A program made the translations under genes and the position numbers. Below the pieces are notes generated by a model that was not told the DNA's origin, made no database searches, and worked only from the letters and a program-made list of their open reading frames with translations. From Leifsonia sp. CL147 (GTDB lineage: Bacteria; Actinomycetota; Actinomycetes; Actinomycetales; Microbacteriaceae): a stretch of DNA of 64,000 nt. The stretch is from the NCBI RefSeq assembly GCF_900114565.1, contig NZ_FOTM01000012.1, forward strand, positions 53,980 to 117,979, in the 5' to 3' direction. This document shows positions 17,826 to 25,422 of the stretch, one piece after another; position 1 is the first letter of the stretch; each line of letters opens with the position of its first letter.

Positions 17826-18721
17826 GAGACGCCGACCTCGGTCGTGTCGCTCTCCGTGCCGACCTCGGTCGTGTCGCTCTCCGCGCCGTCGAGTCGGCGC
17901 GACACGCCGTCGCGAGCGCGCCGCCGGCGGCGAGTGGTGCCGACCGGATGCGCGCCGGCTCCGCCCGCGATGACAACCGTGGCGCCCGCGTCGCGAAGGG
18001 CCTGCAGGTCGTCCGGATCGGCGCCGGCATCGGTGACGATCACATCCACGAGGTCGAGGCCGCCCACCCGGATCGGGGCCCGCGCACCGAGCTTGGAGTG
18101 GTCGACCAGCAGCACCGTGGTGCGCGCGGCGCGTGCCAGCTCCTGCTTGAGCTCGGCGTCGAGGGCGTTGGCGCAGAGGATGCCGCGGCTGTCGACCGCC
18201 GTGGCGGAGAGGACGGCGACGTCGACCGAGTAGTCGGCGATCGTGCGGCGGGCGGCGGCGCCGGCGAAGCTGCGCGTCTCGCTCTGGTAGACGCCGCCGA
18301 CGCCGACCAGCTCCACATCGTCCCGCTCGATGGCCGCTTGGATGACCGGAAGGGAGTGGCTGAGGATGGTCGTGCCCGACCGCAGCATCCCGGCGAGGGG
18401 TGCGACCGACGTGCCCGCGTCGAGTGCGACGGTCGCAGCGCCGTCGAGGAGGTCGAGACAGGTCTCGGCGATCGCGTGCTTCTCGCCGCTTCCCGTCACC
18501 GCGCGCTCATCGAACGGCCGGCCGTGGCCGAGATTGGGCAGGCTGGCGCCGCCGACGACCCGGCGGGCGAGTCCGTCGCTCTCGAGCTGGCGCAGGTCGC
18601 GGCGGATCGTCATCTCCGACACACCGAGCTCCTCGGCGACGCGCGACGACGAGACGTAGCCCTCCGCCGAGAGGCGGCGGAGGAGCTCGTCGCGGCGGGC
18701 GGGAGCGTCGGTGTAGCGCAC
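17822..18721 (-). CDS. DeoR family transcriptional regulator
   Basis: An N-terminal winged helix-turn-helix (RVAEELGVSEMTIRRDLRQLE) is followed by the DeoR sensor domain with GGASLP, DAGTSVAPLA and the VLLVDHSKLG motif, which binds phosphorylated sugars in this family. GTG at 18721 is chosen because GGATGG precedes it; a TTG at 18757 would add 12 residues. The C-terminus ends in two copies of SDTTEVG from a 27-base direct repeat (about 17831-17884). It heads the otnK/otnC-like operon and is divergent from the FGGY-kinase operon, so it probably controls both in response to a phosphorylated intermediate. Confidence 0.85.
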   Translation of the reverse strand: MRYTDAPARRDELLRRLSAEGYVSSSRVAEELGVSEMTIRRDLRQLESDGLARRVVGGASLPNLGHGRPFDERAVTGSGEKHAIAETCLDLLDGAATVALDAGTSVAPLAGMLRSGTTILSHSLPVIQAAIERDDVELVGVGGVYQSETRSFAGAAARRTIADYSVDVAVLSATAVDSRGILCANALDAELKQELARAARTTVLLVDHSKLGARAPIRVGGLDLVDVIVTDAGADPDDLQALRDAGATVVIAGGAGAHPVGTTRRRRRARDGVSRRLDGAESDTTEVGTESDTTEVGVS

Positions 18722-18781
18722 CCGTCCATCCAAGCGGCTGCTCGCACTGCTTGTCAATAATCGGACAAATCTTGACGTGAA

Positions 18782-18797
18782 TGTTCGGAAGTGAACA
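18782..18797. promoter_or_regulatory. Candidate DeoR-type operator
   Basis: TGTTCGGAAGTGAACA has TGTTC/GAACA arms, close to the TGTTCG..CGAACA sites known for the DeoR family regulator GlpR. It lies in the gap between the divergent regulator and kinase operons, 10 bases before the chosen GTG of the kinase. A second weaker inverted repeat, TTGTC..GACAA, lies at 18751-18768. Confidence 0.5.
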
Positions 18798-18807
18798 GAA
18801 TGGAGCA

Positions 18808-20346
18808 GTGACCTCCCCTCCTCTCGCCGCCCTCGGCGTGGATGTCGGCACCACCAACACCAAGGTGGTGCTGGCCGTGCTCGGCGACGACGGCGTTCGG
18901 GAGGAGCGCATCGTGACCGTGGCCACGGCAGACACCGGAGCCGGATTGCAGGCCGTGGTGCTCGGGGCGATCCGGGAGATCGCAGCCGACAGTCCGTACC
19001 CGGTCGCGGCTCTGGGCGTCGCCTCCATGGGCGAGACGGGATGCCTGACCGCCCCGGACGGCGCCCCGCGCGGCGACCTCCTCCGCTGGTCCGACGGCGA
19101 TGCGGCGACCGCCGATCGGCTGGTAGCGGCGGCCGGTGCTTCGGCGCTCTACACCGCCACCGGCGTGCCGGCCCCGGCCAAGTCGCCGCTCACCCACTGG
19201 CTCCGGCTGGCCGACGACGGGGATGGCCGGATCGCCGACGCGAGCTGGCTCGGCGCCGACGGGCTGGTGATCGCGGCGCTGACCGGAGAGCCGGTCACCG
19301 ATCACACCCTCGCGGCCCGGACGATGGCGTACCGGCTTCCCGCACCCGGTGACGGGTTGGCCACCGAGTTCGACACCGAGCTGCTCGGTCTCGCCGGTCT
19401 CACCCCGGAGCGGTTCCCGCGCGTCGCACTCCCCGGCGAGGTCGCGGGAAGGCTGACCACGCCTGCCGCGGCAGCGCTCGGCCTCCCGGACGGCCTGCCG
19501 GTGATCGCTGCGGGGCACGATCACGCGGTGGGCGCCTGGGCGGCGGGGATCCGCGAGCCGGGGGAGGCGGCCGACTCGGTCGGCACCGCGGAGGCGTTGC
19601 TCCGCGTCGTCGAGGGTGTGTCCCGCGAGGAGGCGCTCCACCAGGGGATGAGCCTGGCGCGCTCGGTCGACGGCCGGTACGAGACGCTGCTGGCCGGCAA
19701 TCCCACGGCCGGCGCGCTCGTCGAGTGGGCGTTCGCCGAACTGCTCCCCGGCGCGGATCGGCGCGAGACCCTTCAGAGCGCGGCGGGACTCGCGGATGAC
19801 CCGATCGGCACGGTGCTGCTGCCGTACCTCCGCGGCCGCCAGTCGCCGCAGCCCGACCGGGGCGCCGCGCTGCGACTCGTCGACCTCGCAGGAGGCGAAC
19901 CCGCCTCGCTCCCGGGCATCCCGAACGCGGCAGCCGGCGCATCCCGCGCATCCCGCGCATCCCGCGCCTCGCTCGCCGACCCCGCAACGACGCTCACCGC
20001 CGTCCTCACCGGTCTCGCGCTGCACCTGGCCTGGATGGATGCGGCCCAGACGCGGCTCGCCGGTCCCCGGCATCCGGAACTCGTCCTCCTCGGCGGACCC
20101 GGTGCCGCGAACGGCGCCTGGTGGCGGCTCAAGCAGCGCGTCGTCCCCGGCGTGCTCCGCCGGGTGGATGCCGCCGAGCCGGTCGCGACCGGCGCCGCCA
20201 TGCTGGCCGCCCACCGGGTGGCCGGCCTCACGACCACACTGCCGCTGCGCAGTGCCGACAGCGTCGCCTCCGCGGGCGATCCGGCCCTGCTGGACGCCTT
20301 CGTCCGTGCGGCGGCCCTCCACGACAAGGAACCTCAATCCCGATGA
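18808..20346 (+). CDS. FGGY family carbohydrate kinase
   Basis: This 512-residue sugar kinase has the N-terminal phosphate-binding motif LGVDVGTTNTKVVL, the catalytic aspartate region AAGHDHAVGAW, and the C-terminal LLGGPGAANGAWWRLKQ motif. GTG at 18808 (GGAG just upstream) is preferred to the ATG at 18781, which lies within the putative operator and has no ribosome-binding site. An in-frame Ala-Ser-Arg triplet repeat occurs near residue 380. As first gene of a coupled operon with a class I aldolase, it probably makes a ketose phosphate for that aldolase. The sugar is not identifiable from the sequence. Confidence 0.87.
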   Translation: MTSPPLAALGVDVGTTNTKVVLAVLGDDGVREERIVTVATADTGAGLQAVVLGAIREIAADSPYPVAALGVASMGETGCLTAPDGAPRGDLLRWSDGDAATADRLVAAAGASALYTATGVPAPAKSPLTHWLRLADDGDGRIADASWLGADGLVIAALTGEPVTDHTLAARTMAYRLPAPGDGLATEFDTELLGLAGLTPERFPRVALPGEVAGRLTTPAAAALGLPDGLPVIAAGHDHAVGAWAAGIREPGEAADSVGTAEALLRVVEGVSREEALHQGMSLARSVDGRYETLLAGNPTAGALVEWAFAELLPGADRRETLQSAAGLADDPIGTVLLPYLRGRQSPQPDRGAALRLVDLAGGEPASLPGIPNAAAGASRASRASRASLADPATTLTAVLTGLALHLAWMDAAQTRLAGPRHPELVLLGGPGAANGAWWRLKQRVVPGVLRRVDAAEPVATGAAMLAAHRVAGLTTTLPLRSADSVASAGDPALLDAFVRAAALHDKEPQSR

Positions 20347-21245
20347 CCGACCCCGTCACCCGGCCCCCGCTCGACCTCGACGCCATCGCCCGCCCGACCG
20401 GCGGCCTCGCGATGGTCGCCATGGACCAGCGGGAGAGCCTCCGCCACATGTTCGACCTGGCCGGCGCCGGGCGTCCCGACGACGACGTGCTGATCCGGTT
20501 CAAGCTGGACGTCGCCGAGGCCCTGGGCCCGCTCGCGTCCGGCTTCCTGATCGACCGGCACTACGGCTTCGAGTCCGTCCGCGACATCCTCCCGGATCGC
20601 ACCGGCCTCATCCTCGCCGCGGATGAGCTGACCCAGGAGGACGGCGGTCCCGTGGAGGAGACCGCGCTCGACGACGTCGTGCTCACGCAGACCGACCTGG
20701 CCGGCGTCGCCGCGCTGAAGCTGCTCGTGATCTGGCGGCGCGACGCCGCGCGCGAGCAGCGCGTCCGGCTCGTCGAGCGATTCGTCAAGGAGTGCCGGGC
20801 CCGCGGTGTGCTCTCCGTGCTCGAACCCGTGGTGCGGGCCACTCCGGAAGAGCTGGATGCCGGCAGCTGGGACCTGGATGCGGCCATCCGTGAGGCGGCC
20901 GCCGAGCTGTCGCCGTCGGGCCAGAGCCTCTACAAGGTGCAGGTGCCGCTGTCGGGCACCGGCGACGCGAAGGAGCAGCAGCTGGAGAGCGAGCGGCTGA
21001 ACGCCTCCATCACCGGTCCCTGGGTGGTGCTGTCGCAGGGCGTCGACCGCACGGCGTTCCTTCCGGCCGTCGAGGCGGCGTGCCGGGCCGGCGCGAGCGG
21101 CTTCCTCGCCGGCCGTGCGCTCTGGAGCGACGTCGTCGGGCGCGGCGACGTGCCGTCCGCGCTGCGCGAGCTGTCGGTCCCGCGGCTCGAGGCGCTGATC
21201 GAGGTCGTCGACCGTGAGGCCCGGCCGTGGCGGGAGGCGCGATGA
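20343..21245 (+). CDS. Class I aldolase of the LacD/YihT family
   Basis: This 300-residue protein closely resembles the sulfofructosephosphate aldolase YihT. It begins with TGGLAMVAMDQRESLRHMF and contains LLVIWRRD, VLEPVVR, LYKVQVPL with the likely Schiff-base Lys198, and WVVLSQGVDRTAF followed by AGASGFLAGRALW. Family members cleave ketose 1-phosphates or 1,6-bisphosphates to dihydroxyacetone phosphate and an aldehyde. The ATG overlaps the kinase stop by four bases. No recognisable sulfosugar importer, sulfolactaldehyde reductase or PfkB kinase adjoins it, so a sulfosugar role is only one possibility. Confidence 0.85.
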   Translation: MTDPVTRPPLDLDAIARPTGGLAMVAMDQRESLRHMFDLAGAGRPDDDVLIRFKLDVAEALGPLASGFLIDRHYGFESVRDILPDRTGLILAADELTQEDGGPVEETALDDVVLTQTDLAGVAALKLLVIWRRDAAREQRVRLVERFVKECRARGVLSVLEPVVRATPEELDAGSWDLDAAIREAAAELSPSGQSLYKVQVPLSGTGDAKEQQLESERLNASITGPWVVLSQGVDRTAFLPAVEAACRAGASGFLAGRALWSDVVGRGDVPSALRELSVPRLEALIEVVDREARPWREAR

Positions 21246-22036
21246 TCGCCGGGCTGCTGCACACCGTCCCCGCGCTCGCGGCGACATTCGACACGCTCGT
21301 CGGGGAGGCCCTCCCGGGCGCGCGCCGCATTCACCTCGTGGACGCATGGATGCTCGAGACCGCCATCGCCGAGGGCGTCACGCCAGCGGTCCGCGAGCGC
21401 GTCGCCTCCCACCTGCGTCACCTCGCCGACTCGGGAGCCGACGTCATCTTGGTCACGTGCTCCTCGATCGGGGAGGCGGCCGAGGACGCGGCCGGCGCCC
21501 TCCCCGTCCCCGTCATCCGCGTGGATGCCGCCATGGCCGCCGAAGCGGTCGCGCTCCTCGCCTCCACACCACCCTCCGGCGAATCCGGGCTCGCGGGAGG
21601 GCGGATCGCGGTGCTGGCGACGAACACCGCGACGCTCGGGCCCACGACGCGGTTGATCGAGCGCGAGGCGGCAGCCCGGGGCGTCCGGGCCACGGTGACG
21701 GCGACCGTCGTCGGAGGTGCCGCGGCTACGCGCGCGGCGGGCGACCAGGCCGGCCACGACCGCCTCATCGCGCAGGCCGTCCGTGCTGCCGCGAGTCCCG
21801 TCGGGGGCGCGGAACGCGCGCGCGTCATCGTCCTCGCTCAGGCGTCGATGGCCGCCGCAGCGCAGGCCGCGGGCGTCGACGTGCCCGTGCTCACCTCCCC
21901 GGCCGGCGGCGTCGCCCGGCTGGCCGAGGCATCGACCCCGTCGGACCCGCGATCGCCGGACGCCAGCGCGAACCGCCCGTCGCCTCCCGGGTCCGGCGGG
22001 CCCTCCCCGGACGAGCCGCGCGGAGCCCGCGCATGA
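21242..22036 (+). CDS. Aspartate/glutamate racemase superfamily protein
   Basis: This 264-residue protein has the two-lobed racemase fold pattern. The first lobe carries the catalytic cysteine in VTCSSIGEA. The second lobe starts GRIAVLATNTATLGPT, but where the second cysteine is expected it reads LAQASMA, with Ala. Proteins with one cysteine often act as decarboxylases, isomerases or hydrolases rather than true racemases. It overlaps the aldolase and the following phosphorylase-like gene by four bases each, so it is an integral operon member, perhaps an isomerase of the pathway. The activity is not predictable. Confidence 0.75.
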   Translation: MIAGLLHTVPALAATFDTLVGEALPGARRIHLVDAWMLETAIAEGVTPAVRERVASHLRHLADSGADVILVTCSSIGEAAEDAAGALPVPVIRVDAAMAAEAVALLASTPPSGESGLAGGRIAVLATNTATLGPTTRLIEREAAARGVRATVTATVVGGAAATRAAGDQAGHDRLIAQAVRAAASPVGGAERARVIVLAQASMAAAAQAAGVDVPVLTSPAGGVARLAEASTPSDPRSPDASANRPSPPGSGGPSPDEPRGARA

Positions 22037-23505
22037 CGCGCGTCGAGCTCCTGGCCTACGCCGACCGGCTGGGCGGCGACCTGCCGCGGCTCCGCGCTCT
22101 GCTCGACGGCCCGCTGCGCGACTTCGGCGGGGTGCACATCCTGCCGTTCTTCGTGCCCTTCGACGGCGCGGACGCCGGGTTCGACCCGATCGACCACGGC
22201 ACCGTCGACCCGCGTCTCGGCACCTGGGAGGACGTCCGCGCGATCGCGGCCCGCCGCGAGGTCACGGCCGATCTGATCGTCAACCACGTGTCCAGCGAGT
22301 CCGCGGAGTTCGTGGATTGGCTGGCGCGCGGCGAGCAGTCCGCGCACGACGGCATGTTCCTCACGTTCGGCACCGTGTTCCCGGACGGCGCCTCCGAGGC
22401 CGACATCACCGCCTTCTACCGCCCGCGGCCCGGCCTTCCGTTCACCGCCTATCGCATGGCGGACGGGCGCCGCCGCCTGGTCTGGACGACGTTCCTCCCC
22501 AGCCAGGTCGATCTCGACGTGGCGAACGACCGGGCGCGCGCCTACCTCCGCCGCATCCTCGCCACGCTCCGCGCCGGCGGGGTCAGCACCGTGCGGCTCG
22601 ACGCGGTGGGGTATGCGGTCAAGACGCCGGGAACCGACAGCTTCATGACGTCGGAGACGCTCGGGTTCGTCCGCGAGATCGTTTCGCTCGCCCGTGCGGA
22701 AGGCCTCCGCGTACTGGTCGAGGTGCACGCGCACTACACGCAGCAGCTCGCGATCGCCCCGCTCGTCGACGACGTCTACGACTTCGCCCTCGCCCCGCTC
22801 CTGCTCCACAGTCTCGGCACCGGGACCTCCGACCGCCTGCTGGAGTGGCTCCGCATCCGGCCGCGGAACGCCATCACCGTGCTCGACACCCACGACGGCA
22901 TCGGCATCATCGACGCTGGTCCCGCCGGCGATCTCCCCGGCCTGATCGACGAGGCCGAGATGGCGGCGATCTTCGAGCGGGCCGCCGTCGCCACGCGCGG
23001 GCACTCCACGATCGCGTCCGTCATCCCGGCCTGGATGAGCCTCCCGCACCAGATCAACGCCACCTTCTTCTCCGTCCTGGGCGCGGACGCGAACCGCTAC
23101 CTGCTCGCCCGCGCGGTGCAGCTGTGGCTCCCCGGCCGCCCGCAGCTCTACTACGTCGGGCTGCTCGGGGGACTGGATGACGTTGCCCTGTTCCAGCGCA
23201 CCGGCCAGGGCCGCGACGTCAACCGCCACGTGTACACGCCGGACGAGGTGGAGGCCGCGCTCGCCACCGAGGTGACCCGCGCGCAACTCGCGCTCGTCCG
23301 GCTGCGGTCGACGCATCCCGCGTTCGGCGGCGGGTTCGGCTACCGTGTGGAGGCAGACGGCACCCTCGAACTCGAGTGGGTGCTCGGCGACGAGCGCGCC
23401 ACCCTCCAGGTCCGGTTCGGCCCCGAACCCGGATTCCGCATCCGCACCACGGGTGCGGACGGCCCGCTCACCGCCGGCTCCGTGGCAGCGCTCGCCGCCC
23501 GGTGA
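22033..23505 (+). CDS. GH13 subfamily 18 sugar phosphorylase-like enzyme
   Basis: This 490-residue protein resembles sucrose phosphorylase. It has FGGVHILPFFVPF, the ADLIVNHVS motif, nucleophile Asp190 in VRLDAVGY, acid/base Glu230 in VLVEVHAHY, and Asp288 in LDTHDGIG. The RPQLYYVGLLGG segment is also typical. GH13_18 enzymes phosphorolyse alpha-glucosides such as sucrose, sucrose 6'-phosphate, glucosylglycerol or glucosylglycerate, giving glucose 1-phosphate and the aglycone. The ATG overlaps the previous stop by four bases. With a kinase and aldolase in the same operon, the released aglycone is probably catabolised there. The exact substrate is open. Confidence 0.85.
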   Translation: MTRVELLAYADRLGGDLPRLRALLDGPLRDFGGVHILPFFVPFDGADAGFDPIDHGTVDPRLGTWEDVRAIAARREVTADLIVNHVSSESAEFVDWLARGEQSAHDGMFLTFGTVFPDGASEADITAFYRPRPGLPFTAYRMADGRRRLVWTTFLPSQVDLDVANDRARAYLRRILATLRAGGVSTVRLDAVGYAVKTPGTDSFMTSETLGFVREIVSLARAEGLRVLVEVHAHYTQQLAIAPLVDDVYDFALAPLLLHSLGTGTSDRLLEWLRIRPRNAITVLDTHDGIGIIDAGPAGDLPGLIDEAEMAAIFERAAVATRGHSTIASVIPAWMSLPHQINATFFSVLGADANRYLLARAVQLWLPGRPQLYYVGLLGGLDDVALFQRTGQGRDVNRHVYTPDEVEAALATEVTRAQLALVRLRSTHPAFGGGFGYRVEADGTLELEWVLGDERATLQVRFGPEPGFRIRTTGADGPLTAGSVAALAAR

Positions 23506-23532
23506 CCCACCACTCCCCCCACACCGAGGACC

Positions 23533-25422
23533 ATGCAGACCATCCAGGACATCACCGTCACCCGCCACGCCACCGAGGTGGTGCTCGTCGCCCCGGCCTA
23601 CACGCTGGGCGTGGCCCTCGCCCGGCCGCGCGCCACCATCGCCGGCCCAGACGGCGAGCTGTGGAGCGACCTCTCGCTCCTCGCGAGCGTGGACCGCGTC
23701 GGCGTGCCCGACGAGTCCTCCGGGCCGACGGCCGTGACCGTCGAGGAGCGCGCGGACGGGACCGTCGAGGTCACCGTGCTGATGGACTCCAGCGCCTGGG
23801 CGACCAAGGCCGTCGTGCTGCACTGCACCCCCGGCGAGGTGCGCGCCCGGATCGAGGTGACGACCGAGGAGGACGACGCCCGGATCGCGGACCTCACGAT
23901 CTTCGGCGGCCAGGCGGTCCTGCCCACCGGCGCGTCCGGGACGTTCCGCTCGGGCATCCGCTTCCCGTCGGTGTTCGTGCCGACCCCGACCGAGCCCATC
24001 CAGGTGGTCCGGCCCTCCAATACGCAGGCGCAGCTCGGCGTCGTCGGCGATGCGGAGCCCGGCCGTCTCCACGGGATCTTCTCGCCGCCGCCGCTCCTCT
24101 TCGCGCTGGGCCGCCCGTTCATCCCGGGCACCGCTGCGCACGGGCCGACCGACATGCCGGTCGGCGACTGGCTCGGGGTCTCCGTCGTCGCGCCGGTCGC
24201 CCAGCTCGGCTTCACCACGTTCCGCTACGACGCGATCGACGGCGGCTTCCTGTTCCGGCTCACGTACGAGGGGCACACGCGCGTGCAGGCAGGCGGATGG
24301 GTGTCCCCCGACTTCGTGCTGCGCCCGGCCGGCGCTCCGCTCAGCGCCATCCGCGACTACCGCGACGACCTCGCGGCGCGCGGCTGGGCGGCGCCTGCTC
24401 CGGAGGGCGCGGACTGGTGGCACGAGCCGATCTTCTGCGGCTGGGGCGCGCAGTGCGCCCTCGCCGTGCGGATGAGCCACGAGGGCGAGGCGCTGGCGAC
24501 GGACGATCCGGAGGGGTTCGTCCTTCCCACGGGCGCCGCCTTCGCGCCGGACCTCGCCCGGCAGTACCTGTACGACCGGTGGCTGCGCCGCCTGGCCGAG
24601 CGCGGCATCCACCCGGGCACCATCGTCATCGACGACCGCTGGCAGGCGGACTACGGCACGAATGCGGTCGACACCGAGAAGTGGCCCGATCTGCGCGGGT
24701 GGATCGACGAGCGCCACGCCGCCGGACAGCGCGTGCTGCTCTGGTTCAAGGCCTGGGACCCGGCGGGGCTGCCACCGGAGCTCACCGTTCGCGACCCCTT
24801 CGGCCGACCGGTCGCGGTCGACCCCTCCAACCCCGCCTACCTGGAGGCGCTCGCCGGACAGGTGACGCGGATGCTGTCGCCGGACGGCCTCGACGCCGAC
24901 GGCTTCAAGGTCGACTTCACGCAGCGGGCGCCCTCCGGCGTCACCCTGCGGACCCACGCCGACGGCGTCTGGGGGGTGGCGGGGCTGCACGCGATCGTCA
25001 AGACGATCCACGACGCCGCTCGCGCGATCAAGCCGGACGCCCTCGTCGTGACGCACACCGTGCATCCCTCGTTCTCGGACGTCACCGGCATGGTGCGCCT
25101 CAACGACGTGCTGGAGGACTCGGTGCACGGCGACCCGGTCCCCGTCGGCGACCAGCTGCGGTACCGCCACGACATCGCCGCCGCGTCCCTCCCGGGACAC
25201 CCGATCGACACGGACCAGTGGCCGATGCCGAACCGGGAGGAGTGGCTCGCCTACGCGCGCCTCCAGCCGGAGCTCGGTGTGCCGGCGCTCTACTACGTCG
25301 AGTCGATCGACAACAGCCGCGAGACCGTCACCGATGCGGACCTCGACGAGATCGCCGCGCTGTGGCGCGGCTACCGCGCGGCCCGCGGCGAACGCGCCGC
25401 GAAGGAGCCGACCGCCGTATGA
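23533..25422 (+). CDS. Putative alpha-glycosidase related to GH31/GH36
   Basis: This 629-residue protein has a long beta-rich N-terminal domain and a C-terminal TIM barrel. TIVIDDRWQADYG and RVLLWFKAWD are followed by LDADGFKVDFTQ, with predicted nucleophile Asp461, and then PALYYVESI. These features fit the GH31/GH36 clan of retaining alpha-glycosidases, but the standard acid/base motifs of either family are not clear, so it may be a distant branch. There is no signal peptide. It begins 27 bases after the GH13_18 gene and its stop overlaps the next start. It probably trims the substrate before phosphorolysis. Confidence 0.7.
   Translation: MQTIQDITVTRHATEVVLVAPAYTLGVALARPRATIAGPDGELWSDLSLLASVDRVGVPDESSGPTAVTVEERADGTVEVTVLMDSSAWATKAVVLHCTPGEVRARIEVTTEEDDARIADLTIFGGQAVLPTGASGTFRSGIRFPSVFVPTPTEPIQVVRPSNTQAQLGVVGDAEPGRLHGIFSPPPLLFALGRPFIPGTAAHGPTDMPVGDWLGVSVVAPVAQLGFTTFRYDAIDGGFLFRLTYEGHTRVQAGGWVSPDFVLRPAGAPLSAIRDYRDDLAARGWAAPAPEGADWWHEPIFCGWGAQCALAVRMSHEGEALATDDPEGFVLPTGAAFAPDLARQYLYDRWLRRLAERGIHPGTIVIDDRWQADYGTNAVDTEKWPDLRGWIDERHAAGQRVLLWFKAWDPAGLPPELTVRDPFGRPVAVDPSNPAYLEALAGQVTRMLSPDGLDADGFKVDFTQRAPSGVTLRTHADGVWGVAGLHAIVKTIHDAARAIKPDALVVTHTVHPSFSDVTGMVRLNDVLEDSVHGDPVPVGDQLRYRHDIAAASLPGHPIDTDQWPMPNREEWLAYARLQPELGVPALYYVESIDNSRETVTDADLDEIAALWRGYRAARGERAAKEPTAV

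Noticed and set aside
21838..25200. 1120-residue minus-strand open frame
   Set aside because: Low-complexity Arg/Gly/Val-rich antisense of well supported plus-strand enzymes; typical of high-GC DNA.
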